Below, one piece after another: positions 43,335-53,951 of a stretch of 64,000 nt of DNA. Positions within the stretch are counted from its first letter, which is position 1. Each line of letters opens with the position of its first letter. The notes under the pieces are model-generated. The model made no database searches. It had not been told where the DNA came from and saw only the letters and a list, made by a program, of their open reading frames with translations. Location: contig JAGVVL010000009.1 of the NCBI GenBank assembly GCA_018287875.1, positions 1,364,001 through 1,428,000 on the forward strand, given 5' to 3'. The position numbers and the translations under genes were made by a program. The DNA comes from Nigrospora sphaerica (taxonomy: Eukaryota; Ascomycota; Sordariomycetes; Amphisphaeriales; Apiosporaceae).

Positions 43335-45568
43335 GGTGAGCGAGAGGTGGATGAGGCGAGAAAACGGATGGGTGTACAATCGGTCCGGAGACTGCGTGGT
43401 GTGGCGTGGAGGTAGAAGGAGAGAAAGTCGAACTGGCAAAGCTGTTGAAATAGCGGGAGCGAGGTGGGAAAATAGAACGAGCCGATGGGATGGATGGGAT
43501 GGAGTGGAAGAGTGAATCGAGGGAAGAAGGAGTTGCGGTGAAGAAGGCGTGGGCTATTTAGCCATGTGCAAAGTCCGTGAAGGTGTAGAGTCTGTGGCGG
43601 CCTCTCTCTTTCCATGCCAGCATGCGACTCTGGGTCCTGTCATTTGCTACAGCCCACCCTGGCGCGCTTGCCCTGCCCCCCGTCCCGGGCCCATCTCCTC
43701 CGGGAGGGCGGCTAAGAGGTGAGCGAGCGGCCCCTACGATATCCCAGGGCGGGCGCGGGAGCGTGTGTGTCTGCCGTGTCGGTTTGCATGGATACGCGCT
43801 GGCTTCAGCCACCATTGGAACCGGCGCCCCATCCTCATTGCCTTCCCCCCCGCCGGGTGCGTATTATTAGCTAGCCCTGGAGGGCGGCACGGACAAATGG
43901 TGAGGCATCGTCATGAACAGCCAGAACAGGGCACCACCGGGTTTTGCAGCCCTCCGTGGCCTTGCTCAGTTACCCCTGTGGGTGCCAGTCGGCGTTCTCG
44001 CCCTGACCAGGATGTACACTACTGGGGTGCCACCTCATCGATCCTTGCCTGACTAACCGGTGGTCAGCTCTGATCCAACGCAGGCGCAGGGTTCTCCATG
44101 CGATGTGGGTGTAGTCGTGGCGGTTGACCGCAGGTGGTGCTCATTCTGGTTGCCGTCCGATGCGGTACGACTTTCGACGGCGGGCGTTGCTTGACGTGTT
44201 AATGGCCGGCTAGCATGCGTCCATGCGTCGTCGTCCCATACGGAGCCTTAGTCGTGGATACGCCCACACGAACCGTCGGGCCAGTCAGCATCATCGGGTT
44301 CCCCGTCCCTTAAAAGGGTCCTTCTGGGGGAAGGACCGTACGAGCGACACGGCATCTGTGTCTAGCCAATCAGCAGGCGCCAACCACCACTCCCGTCGGT
44401 CGCGTTGGGGACGAATGGCAATAGCCGCCCGCCTTTGAGAAAGAAGGGAGAATGGCAGCCATCAGGGCACTTGAATTGTAACACCGTAACGCGCGAGTTG
44501 CCCCGTCCGTCCCGACTGGGTAAAGTACAGAGAACGCACGAGGTACCTGGGTGGAAACTGCGCCAGACCAGTTTGGTAGGGTAGCTGAACTTTACGACTG
44601 ACCCGGTCAGGCATGGGGCCTCACGGGTCCGAGATGCCGCTCTGCCGTGCACACGCAAGCTTGCCTCCACCGATCGCGGCCCCTCGGCATCTCAGGGCGT
44701 AGAGATTCCGGGAACCCGCGGGAATTGTTGCCATCCATGTGAAGGGGGCGAGGGAATGGAACGCCAGCCCCAGCCGGGGAGCCGGGGAGCCGGGGCTGCA
44801 CTATTGGTCGTATGCCTTTTATGCACAAGTGCCATCCGCTGCTATGCCATCGGGCTTCCAGCTGTGGCTGTCCCATAGTATCCATCCGTTTGGAAGGTTC
44901 GTCGTTGTTTTACTGCGCCCTGTCCGTCGGGCCCGGGCGCTTTTTAGCGCATCCATGTCTTAACGTTGGCGTGGGTTGCTCAGCTAAGCCCCCGGCTTAC
45001 GCTGTATTCCACGCACGAATCAAAGGTAGGTAGCTGCTGGGAAAAGTGGCTGGCCATGGAGTTGCCAGGATCGACCCAAAACTGGCCCCTACAACAAGCT
45101 TTTCCACAAGCTTTTGCTGCCATCAATGTCGGGCATTCCATACTAGCGCCGGTTCCCCCCGCCCCCAGCCATGCCGGCCAAAAACCCATCTCATGTCCCA
45201 GGCTGGGCGAGTCACCCTCTCCATCTCGTAATCCCTCGTCCTCTTCAGTCCCTGTTTCATTTCGCCTCCGCCTTCATCGCCAGGACCAGCCTAATGTCCA
45301 TGCATCGAACCACGTGCCTCGTTGGTGGTTGACTCGCTTGAAACGCCACCAACACCCTCCCGTCGTCAGCCGACAAAACAAATACCGCAACGGGGCATAC
45401 ACATGATCGCCATCCAGTTCCTAGTAAAAGTCCCTAGCGAAGGTACTGGGATACAACGTACATTCTACATGGTGGAGAGCCAATCAACCGCTAGCGGTAT
45501 AGGGCTCTTGGGGGTATCATATACAGCAAAACATCATAAAGCATCCATACATCGTAACCTCGCTTTCA
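43335..45568. other. Intergenic, upstream of the small Cys-tailed gene
   Basis: 2.2 kb with no supported gene. The first 200 bp are the likely promoter and leader of the small gene (pyrimidine-rich in its sense). Further right, frames are short and motif-free. A GGGGAGCC triplication (CCGGGGAGCCGGGGAGCCGG) is at 44775-44795. Confidence 0.45.
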
Positions 45569-48074
45569 TCACGTCTCCAATGCCGTAGCTGCACGCTCCA
45601 GAAACGCATTAAAATCGCGAATCTGCTTGAGGATGCCGCCGCCGCCCTCTCCTACACACGCCTGGTCGGCCACTCGGGACACGAGCAGCTCCAGGTTCGC
45701 CAGCTCGGCAAGCTTTTGTTCTTTGGCAGTCGGCTCCGGCGCCGAACGGCCCTGGTCGATCGCCAGTTCGATGTCGTGCATCGTAGACGACAGGCTGAGG
45801 TGGTGCTGTCCCCGAGTCAGCCTCATGCCATGAAAGGAAGCACTCCGGCTGGCTGCACTAACCTGCGCTTCTAGGCTCTCCGCTTCGTGCTGCGTTCTGA
45901 TGGCGTCCATCTTGAGAGCCACTTGTTCTCTCTCCGCGCGAATGCTCAATATCTCTTTGCGAAGAGTGACCTTTTCCTTCTGCATAGCTCGCACCCGTTT
46001 CTTGAGCGCATGCATCGAGTCCAAGGCAATTGTCTGGTACAGTTAGTGCCCTCTACCGGGTTGAAAACTCGGTGCTGCTTACATGCTGTATGAGCCGCGT
46101 GTGCAGCTCTTCCTGAAATGACTTGATTGCTCGTATCTTGGTCTTGTACTCGCGCTTGGAAGCCGCCGTCTCTGCGTGGACGGCTGTTTCGAGCAACGAC
46201 TCGAGGCTGGACTCGATAACTTCATCGCATATCTGGGAAAGGACGTCCACCACGTTGACACCGTTGCGGTTAGCGAATGGGGTCTCCATCTGCAGAACGT
46301 CCATTTCCGGGTCGTCTGCGCTGCGGGACCGAGGCTTGTTGTATCTCTGGACAGTAATGGGTATATCCTCGCCACTGCTCTGGCGTCGGCGCGCCTTGAC
46401 TGCATTGCCGGTATTTGGAGTTGTGGTTTTGGTCTTAGTCTTGTCCTTCGGAGGCTTCGGCTGTGATTGTTGTGCCGGGCTCTCCTGTAACCGCTTCTGG
46501 CGGCGTTTCTTGGCCGGACGCTCGTCATCGGAAGCCCGCGCATTGAGTTCCGGCGATGGCTTGCGAGGGAGACTTGGACGGCCCCGTTTCTTGCCGATCC
46601 GAAGAGCGGCTTCGTGGGTACTGATCTCTTCCGCTTCCTCCGTATCCGCCTCGTGCGTGACCGCTGGCGCCCGTGCCGCTTTGGTCTTGCGCTTCGGGGC
46701 TGCGGTAGAATCCCCTTCGGACTCTTCCGGAGCATCTTCCGGTGCCTTTGCCCGCTTAGATTTGGGCTCCGCTTGTGTTTTGGTCGTGTCGGTGGTTCCC
46801 TTAACAGTTTTGGCGGTTCTCTTTGGCTGCTTCGGCGCAGATTTTGCTGGTGCCTCGAGGGCCTCGTCTTCTTCCTCGACTGACGCAGCGGGTGCGGTCT
46901 TGCGCGTGGGTTTGGGCTTCGTACGGGGCACGGCGAGTTCATTAACCTCGTCCGATCCACCAGCCGAAGCGGGCCGCCGGGCCTTGGCCTTCGCTCGTGC
47001 GCGTCTCCTACTCTCCACAAGCGGAACAGGCGAAGAAGGCCCGGCCGGCTGCCCAAGAACGGCGCTTTGGGTGCTGCGACGACTCCCACTCGACTGCGAG
47101 GAGCCACTGGCCGGCGAAGGCGTGTTTCTTTCAGGGCGCGCACTTGGTGATGATACATCACCAACTCCCGCTGCTTCGGCCAACGAGCTTGGACCGGCCG
47201 TTCGCGCCGTCCGTATAGACAGGTTATCTGACGTAAAGCTGCTCGTACGCGTCTTGCGTGCCAGTGGGGATGATATTGTCGCCCCGCCTGTGAGCTCGTT
47301 ATCCTCCATCATGACGGCTCTCTGAAGTTGAGTGCTTTGTGTGGCAACTGCACTACTGTCCCGAACCCGCCTTCTATGGCCGCTTCCAGGCGCGTTCGCC
47401 GGGCTCTCGGTGACTTCCTCCACCATATTTGCTCCTCCCGATAGCCTTGGCGAGGCAGAACCGCGAGAATCCCGCCGCCGGGCGGAACCCAGGGCTGTGG
47501 TTTTGGGCTCTGCATCCTTTGGCTGCTCGGTCGTGTTCTGTGGCAGCACGTCTGGGGATGGCCGTAAAGGCTTCGGCGCATGTTGGGATTGGGATTGGGA
47601 CTCCGGCACCAGCTCTGGTTCTGGCTCGGGCTCGGGTGCTATCTCGTACGGGTCAGGTTTCGACGCGCTACTAGACTGCCTCGAAGATTCCGACCGTGCT
47701 GATGGTGGCTGCTGTTCGGTTCGAGGCGCGTCGCTTGCCAAATGTCGTCGCTTAGCGGATGTATTGGGCGTCGAGCGGCTGAGAGGAGCCAGTGTTGGTT
47801 CAGGCTGGGCCAGGGGTTGGGGTTGGAGCGCAGGTGGCTCGGGTGAAGCTTCGAGGGATTCTTCAACAGGAAGAATCAGGCCGAACGACTCGTCTGCAAC
47901 CTCATGGCGCCTTTTCCATTATCGTCAGCCTAATTCGGTCCGAGGGAGGGCATCGCAGCAACCACACTCACCCTGCCCCGCGCATGCGCTGCTGCATACG
48001 CTCCTCGCGACCTGGAGATTATCAGTTGCCGAACGTCCTCACAAGTCAGTACATGGAGACTCACTGTCCGCCAT
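45569..48074 (-). CDS. ame1: Inner kinetochore protein Ame1/CENP-U (Mis17)
   Basis: COMA/CCAN inner-kinetochore subunit linking centromeric chromatin to the outer kinetochore. Four exons, 48074-48065, 48011-47972, 47910-46083 and 46033-45569, encode 780 residues in consistent phase. The start is assembled from two tiny exons: MAD|SREERMQQRMRGAG, then R-HEVADESFGLILPVEE, which I recall as the conserved N terminus of filamentous Ame1. A long disordered region includes basic Arg/Lys clusters and an AT-hook-like KKRGRPSLPRKPSPE. The conserved Ame1 coiled coil is VNVVDVLSQICDEVIESSLE, REYKTKIRAIKSFQEELHTR, LDSMHALKKRVRAMQKEKVT and EREQVALKMDAIRTQHEAE. It ends with a helical segment containing LSSTMHDIELAIDQGRSA. 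The large antisense frames here are shadows. The name refers to the kinetochore protein, not to the unrelated fungal mRNA-editing factor of the same name. Confidence 0.86.
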
Positions 48075-49548
48075 GCTGAGCAGAATGCCAGTAGAGCATC
48101 AGATCCACCACCAAATGGTAGAAACGTATGTTGATTGCTATTTACCTCCAGATGACCTCCGACGTGACTTGGCAGCCAAGCTTGACGCGTCTGGTCGCGC
48201 GCCACACTAACATCTTCACAACTTGAATGGGCTGCCAGTTAGCTGTGGCTGACAGCCCATGCCTGTGGCGCAGTCACTCCCAGCCCAAATGGTACCTTCC
48301 CAAATGCAGGGGCGTCTGGCAATACTTGACGCACAGCGTTCAGTTTCACTGTCTATATTTCAATGACTGCTAAGTGAAATCTTATCTCCGATTCCATAGA
48401 TTCTAGTATCATAATTTTTCAAGAAAGGTAAAGTAGATTTGGTAAGATGTGGTTACTGCTGTGCACGACGGGTTTCGCTGTCCTGCAACACTTTACACCA
48501 CCAGGCCATCCATGGTTTTCCAACTCTCTGCCTGCTTACTGCTTTGGAATACGTCTCCCAAAAACTCATCCCGGATTTCCAGTTCTCGTTGTTCTGGTCG
48601 TCAACTGCGTCAGCTAACTCTTCCATGCTCCTTGTCAAGAGTGATCGGTATGCGTTCAGGGGTCAATGGTGTCCGGGTACAGGATGACATCAACTGTGTA
48701 CTCTCGGGCTTGATTTCTGTAAATTTACCATAATCCAATAGTAGAGGTAAGCAAAGCGGTAGGGATATTCCATGCTTGGAATAGGAATGGGAATGATCGG
48801 GCAACAAGGCTAGACGAGCCTCAGGCTCAAGCTCAACCGGCTGGTCAAGCTCCCAGTCCCGTTGTGAAGACTCTGGGAGAAAATCTCAAGGCAATTAATT
48901 CCATATATAGCTAACTGACATGGGCTTGGAGAAGGATATTGGACCAAACTGCTGCCTAAAAGCAGCCTACTGAGCTCCGACGTGTACTTAAGTACATAAT
49001 GAAGAGCTACTCAGTTTCTCTCATCTGGCGATTAGCAGGCTGGATTTTACACGCACTCAGGTTCACAAAGCTCCCGCTTCTCCACAAAGGAAAAGCAACT
49101 GACTCTTCTCGGCCACTGCTTTCTATTCTTTCTACGAGTGAACCCGTGCTGATCATCACGTGCGGTGTATATATACGAGCAGTGGGTTAGCTACATCCGG
49201 CCTGCCCAGTAGCATTACCCTGTTCCTCACAGATAACCATATACAGGTCGCTGCGAGGCCGGTACATTGATTGGGATGAAGATTGCATGCCGCAAAAAAA
49301 CAGCTGGATCTTTGCCCTGTCAGCAAACCCTACACACCTCCCCTCCGCGTCGCGGACGTAACTTTCGTTGCGTCAGTCCGGCAATACCAGCCATCGCGAC
49401 TGTTCCCAACCAGCTCCCTTCGCAAAAGCCCACCTCAAATCCTCATTTGACGCACAGTGCGCTCTCTGTGCTGCCGATATCGGTATATGAACGACTTGCT
49501 TGCACTTTCTGATCGCCTCAAACCACATCACCACATCACCACATCACC
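48075..49548. other. Divergent intergenic region, partly A/T-rich
   Basis: 1.5 kb between the ame1 start and the next plus-strand start. The 48340-49010 part has lower GC than the flanks (for example CTATATTTCAATGACTG, CATATATAGCTAAC). Immediately before 49549 is an 8-bp CCACATCA repeat (three copies, 49523-49546). No gene supported. Confidence 0.45.
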
Positions 49549-51594
49549 ATGTGCGGTCTCACCAAGCTCGAGTGCCCGGTATGCCGCAGCCAAGAGCACT
49601 ACGTTTTCCACGCTTGCGAAAGCTTCATTCGCGAGTGTGAGAAAAGTGGCTTGGACAACCCGCTCGTTCCAGGCAAGCGATTCCACTGTGCCGATCTCCG
49701 ATGGCCCATCGACCCCTACGTACACAAGACCTTTGATCTCTGCGACAAGTGCTTTGTAGCTGGACAGAAGTACTTCAATGCTTCCAGCGAAGTGCTTTAT
49801 TCGGTCAAAAAGAGGAAGCGCGATTTCTTTACTGCCATGGGCGTTCCTGTCCACGATGACGGCGACAATGATGGCACAAATGACGAGGGATCCAACAACG
49901 ATAGCGCTCATAACAAGCAGAAGAGCACCATTTCGTTTGACGACAACGAGAGTCTGCCGCATGCCTTTCGCGACCTTGGGTTTAAGGTCAAAAAACACCT
50001 GATTCGCGCATACAAGAACTACGCGGGAATACAAACCCTGCGACTGCAGTCCATCGGAGGGCGTGGCCGGTTCTTGACTCTCTGGGTTCCCCGGTGCCCT
50101 ATTTGCGAGAATCCCACGGTGACAGAAGACCATGAGGGCATCGCCGACCTGGAGTTTGAGCTAGATTCCGCTTTCTGGACCTGGCTTCGCAACAGGAAGG
50201 ACCAAGACGTCCCGATGGTACAGACCGGCATCGCTACCGGCTTCCTGCAGAAGGTTTGCGATACCTGCATTCTGCGCGAGTCCCGAACTCGCGGACAAGT
50301 CAGCCGGTTCCTGGAAACAAGCTCCCACCGGGGCCACAAGTGGCTCATCATCACTTGGCTGCAGAGCCGCGGGCTCGACCTGATTCCCTTCCATGAACAC
50401 AGAACCCTGAATGTCGGTGTTCCGGATCACGAACCGCCCTCCACGCGCGACATCATGAAGCTGATGACACTGTCCTGGGCGCAAGCCACGCGCGGCCTGA
50501 CCTTCGGCGATACGGCCACCGGAGAGACGTCTCGGGCGCCCCTGGTCCGCCACCCTTATCTCTTCGTCAGTTTCGACCAATGGCAAGACCTGTGCGACCC
50601 CTTGAAAGACAAACATCGGTCTCCTTTGGAATTCCACTTGCCCCAACCAGTTACCAAAATACTCGAGCAGCACGAAGAATACAGGCCCAAGAGAATGGAA
50701 CAAGAAGAAGACCGACACAAGAGAATGGAGCAAGAGGCACTCCACAAGAAGGACCCTTCCGCGATGGGTCCCTTTACCGAAACCGAACTATACACAGTCC
50801 TGAAAAACGATGTCTTCTGTTCGATGACGGAGAATAATATCTGGACTCTTGTCGACAGCGGTGTTATCGATGCATTCGCCGCCCTTCGGCTGAAGCTCAC
50901 ACTCCGCCTCTGGCACCTTGGTCAAGTCAGCCGTGTGCAAGGGTGGAAGCCCGTCGAGCTTATACCGCAAGAGAAAAAAGCTCTGCGGGATGCCCACGAG
51001 GTGTTGGACAGCATAATTCGGTACATCGACGAGGTGAACCGCTATGCGGTGTCGTCCCCAGCTCCATATGCCGAGACCACGGACGGATGGGCTCAGCGGC
51101 ACGCCCACCTGAAGCCCAAAGAAGGACGGAGAGAGGTTGTAACCAAAGCCAAGATGATTGAAACGATGAACACCGTGGAGCGCTATCTCAAGGCAACAGG
51201 CGCTACAATCAAAGGTTTTGCAAGAACGCCTCTGAATTCAATGCCTCTCGAAGCGGTAAGGAGCGCCAGAAAGCCATACCGAGAACTGCGAATCAACCCA
51301 CTGCGGCCGATTTTCATCTGCTCATCTCAAGGTGAGTATGATCATGCCACCAAAGCCTGCCATGTACAGTGGCTGCGTCCGGGAAAAAAAGACGACCGGC
51401 AGCCGCGCTACGTTACTGCAATGCAATTCACTTGCATTGCGATGCCGACTTCCTACTGGCCCAAGATGGTCAGGGTCGGAACCATGGAGGAGGCCTTGCT
51501 GGATCGGCCGCTTCCTACACCAGACCAGGCAGAGATGCACAGACGAGAAGAGCAGGCCAAAAAGTACCACAACATCGGTGTTGCCCTCATGTAG
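49549..51594 (+). CDS. Unknown protein with four CXXC pairs; 5' part of a UAG-split reading frame
   Basis: I do not recognise this family. The 681-residue frame starts MCGLTKLECPVCRSQEHYVF and contains four CXXC pairs: CPVC and CDKC in the first 75 residues, then CPIC and CDTC near residues 185 and 242, a pattern that could bind two zinc ions. An acidic stretch (DDGDNDGTNDEG) lies between. Later parts are helical, with HKRMEQE-type repeats (PKRMEQEEDRHKRMEQE). The frame stops at TAG 51592-51594, and the same frame continues open for 250 further codons (next entry). There is no plausible intron across the stop. The TAG sits in the loop of a perfect 5-bp hairpin. The gene lies next to a Tc1-like transposon, which suggests an accessory region. 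Confidence 0.7.
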   Translation: MCGLTKLECPVCRSQEHYVFHACESFIRECEKSGLDNPLVPGKRFHCADLRWPIDPYVHKTFDLCDKCFVAGQKYFNASSEVLYSVKKRKRDFFTAMGVPVHDDGDNDGTNDEGSNNDSAHNKQKSTISFDDNESLPHAFRDLGFKVKKHLIRAYKNYAGIQTLRLQSIGGRGRFLTLWVPRCPICENPTVTEDHEGIADLEFELDSAFWTWLRNRKDQDVPMVQTGIATGFLQKVCDTCILRESRTRGQVSRFLETSSHRGHKWLIITWLQSRGLDLIPFHEHRTLNVGVPDHEPPSTRDIMKLMTLSWAQATRGLTFGDTATGETSRAPLVRHPYLFVSFDQWQDLCDPLKDKHRSPLEFHLPQPVTKILEQHEEYRPKRMEQEEDRHKRMEQEALHKKDPSAMGPFTETELYTVLKNDVFCSMTENNIWTLVDSGVIDAFAALRLKLTLRLWHLGQVSRVQGWKPVELIPQEKKALRDAHEVLDSIIRYIDEVNRYAVSSPAPYAETTDGWAQRHAHLKPKEGRREVVTKAKMIETMNTVERYLKATGATIKGFARTPLNSMPLEAVRSARKPYRELRINPLRPIFICSSQGEYDHATKACHVQWLRPGKKDDRQPRYVTAMQFTCIAMPTSYWPKMVRVGTMEEALLDRPLPTPDQAEMHRREEQAKKYHNIGVALM

Positions 51595-51597
51595 GAC

Positions 51598-52344
51598 ATG
51601 AAGCGTGATACCGATGCCCCCCCGCAGGGGTATACGGAAGGCATGGCTGCGTGGGCGGCTACCCAAGAAGAGGCCAAGGGCACAGAGACCATGGTGGCAG
51701 AGACCAAGGCCACAGAGGCAAGCCACAAGGAGGATACGATGCTTAGGCAGCAGGGGGCCGAAGAGGAACGGGCTTCTCAGCAGATGCTTGAAGACTACCG
51801 GGCCGAACAGCGAGACCTCGACGGGGAAGTGACCAGACAGCACGAATTTGAGAACAGCACAGCCATGGAGCTGGACGAAGGCGAAACGCCCAATACCGAC
51901 AAGGGTGAAGGCAAAATGGTTGCCGGGCCATCTGGAAGTCAAAGCCACGGCGCGGATCTGGATGAGCTGCGGGCTCAACTTCAGCAATGTGACAACCTGC
52001 GCGCCCAGCTCGCTCGTACCATCCAACATCGCGAGTCAGAACCCACGGCCGCCTGCGCGTCGACGGTCGCCGCCTCGACGGCGATGATCAGGGAGATGAC
52101 GGCTGCGGTGCAAGCAGCAGGTGCCGCGGAACCTACAATTCCCATGGCCGCCACAGCAAAGACCACTGGCGATGTTGTTCGGGACGGTCCCCAGGACGAG
52201 GCCGATGCCAACTTCGAGTTCCGGAAGTGCGAGATGGGAGCATGGCATCTTCAGTTGCCCAAGGGGGAGCCCACGGGCACCATGATCCAGCTGGACCTGA
52301 ACCCTGATGAGACGATGCGCGACATGCTGGCGGAGGAGCAGTAG
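51598..52344 (+). CDS. 3' part of the UAG-split reading frame
   Basis: This 248-codon frame is in the same frame as the upstream CDS and is separated from it by TAG plus one codon (GAC). It begins MKRDTDAPPQGYTEGMAAW. It has a helical charged region (EEERASQQMLEDYRAEQRD, LDELRAQLQQCDNLRAQLAR) and a C-terminal globular-looking end (FEFRKCEMGAWHLQLPKGEP, MIQLDLNPDETMRDML). Codon use looks like that of the upstream part. It is most simply the C terminus of one protein reached by UAG recoding or editing, or lost through a nonsense mutation. A separate gene is less likely because there is no room for a promoter. Confidence 0.55.
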   Translation: MKRDTDAPPQGYTEGMAAWAATQEEAKGTETMVAETKATEASHKEDTMLRQQGAEEERASQQMLEDYRAEQRDLDGEVTRQHEFENSTAMELDEGETPNTDKGEGKMVAGPSGSQSHGADLDELRAQLQQCDNLRAQLARTIQHRESEPTAACASTVAASTAMIREMTAAVQAAGAAEPTIPMAATAKTTGDVVRDGPQDEADANFEFRKCEMGAWHLQLPKGEPTGTMIQLDLNPDETMRDMLAEEQ

Positions 52345-52571
52345 AGCAGGGGCTCTGGGATTGTCTTGAGATGTCGTCGCTGGAATGTTTTGCTGTGCCC
52401 GGCTTGTACTGTAGGCTAGGAAACCGACTTTAGTATGAGGCGATTGGTCATGAATTGAGAACAATACAACGAAAGACGGAGGGGACCAGACACGAGGTGT
52501 TGGTGGTAGGCACGGGTCTACCTGTGTTACAGGAAAGCAAGTCGGGCGGGTATAACCTTCTATTTTAGGTA

Positions 52572-53951
52572 AAGTGACTGGCCAAAAGTCTGCGCACAGA
52601 CTACATCACCAACCACTCGCTAATTTCTACCCTTCAACTTTTATTACAACTCACGCACTCAATTCGATAGCAAATTAAGTAGGGGTTTTTTTAAAAGAAA
52701 ACTCTCGAATTGTAGTTTAATAATGGCTATACCAGCCTCTTGCGCGAAGTACCGCTGCTATACGCCGTGGGATTGACTTTAATAGCTTTAAAATGAGGCC
52801 GTGATCTAGCTCACTCCACGCCAACTCGATTATCTCCCTCGCATACGCGTAATCGTTTATGTTATCTTTCAGATATTGAAAACGAGGCTCGATTTCATAT
52901 ATCTTAAGCTTTAGGGCCCTCCAGACTTGCTCAATAGGGTTGAGGTCGGGGCTATGAGCAGGCCACTTAATCGTCCAAATGCCCTTACTTTCGAGGAAGT
53001 CCCGGACCGCATGCGAGCGATGTATACGCGCATTATCTTGCATGAAGAGGTCTCCAGCCTCATATAGAGGCACGAGTCCTTCCTCTAGGACCTCCATATA
53101 GCGGGTAGAGGTGAAGCCCTTACGTGCAGAGTCCGGATCACCCTCACAGAAAATGAGGGGGACATCCCAGACTCGTCATCCCTCTGCCACACCATACCCC
53201 ATACCATAAGGCTGATACGAGGCCTTGAGTGTGGCAGAGGGTTCACGAGGTCCTCACGGAAGCGCTCGCGCGCGTACCGGAACACCCATTCGCCAGGTTT
53301 AGAGGGTTCGTTTTGAATCGTGCATTCGTCGGAGAAGAGGCATCGCATAAGCAGCTCTTGAGCGTCTTTAGAGGACCACTCACGGCAGAAACGAAGCCTC
53401 TGTATAGCGTCTTCTTTAGTGAGGAGAATACGCTTCGCAGCGCGCCAGTGGCCGATATGTCTCTTACGAAGAGCGCGCTTCGCCGTCCTTGCAGAGAAGG
53501 TCCTAAGTCGAGGGTCGAAGAGAGCGTCTCTCTCGACGCAGATCTCTTTCCACGTGGCGCGCGGCTTCCTCCGTATTAATTGAAATACGTAACGCTCTTG
53601 TCGAGAGGTTAACCTACGCGGTCGACCACTTCTTTTCTTAGGTTTTGTTGTTTCCCGTTGAGTGACGCGCCTCACAAGGTTGGTGATAGTTTCGCGTCGA
53701 CGCGTTCCGAAGGCCTTTGCAATGGCACTATGCGGTTGACCGCATATAGCGAAAGCTACAATAGCCGCGACAGCCTCAGGGCTAAACTGTCCGTTAGGCT
53801 TGCGCTCTGCGGTTAAAATGCGACCAAATTCGTGCATATCCATGGCTAATTAAGCGAGTTATGGGCAGATGAAGAGATAGGGTGGTTATGTTGATGTCGT
53901 GAAGTTGGCACGAGGGGGGTGGCCTGTGCGCAGACTTTTGTCCAGTGATTT
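52572..53951 (-). mobile_element. Tc1/mariner-type DNA transposon, 1380 bp
   Basis: Complete element with terminal inverted repeats of about 27 bp: left end 52572-52599 (AAGTGACTGGCC.. to GCGCACAG) and right end 53925-53951, matching with three mismatches. Both ends are flanked by TA (52570-52571 and 53952-53953), the target duplication of Tc1/mariner elements. It carries one transposase gene, frameshifted. GC content drops relative to the flanks, but I see no dense TpA excess like that of heavily RIP-mutated copies. Confidence 0.92.
52717..53843 (-). pseudogene. Tc1/mariner transposase with one frameshift
   Basis: DDE_3-type transposase in two overlapping frames. The first (53843-53085) begins MDMHEFGRILTAERKPNGQF, has helix-turn-helix segments (AICGQPHSAIAKAFGTRRR; KKRSGRPRRLTSRQERYVFQ) and the first catalytic Asp in CLFSDECTIQ. 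The second (to 52717) has the remaining acidic residues in LFMQDNARIHRSHAV and HSPDLNPIEQVWRALK. All three catalytic residues are therefore present. The frames meet near 53155-53165 at a run of five C's; gain or loss of one base there explains the break. Otherwise there are no internal stops, so inactivation is recent. It could be mobilised in trans if intact copies exist elsewhere. Confidence 0.9.

Noticed and set aside
31035..51594. Reassignment of UAG as a sense codon in this organism
   Set aside because: UAG is used as a normal terminator by well-supported genes here (for example spc7 and the small Cys-tailed gene).
51331..51594. Intron from the strong GTGAGT at 51331 to the AG of the TAG codon
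   Set aside because: It would remove over 80 codons of protein-like sequence and is far longer than other introns in the window; not excluded, but less likely than continuous translation to UAG.
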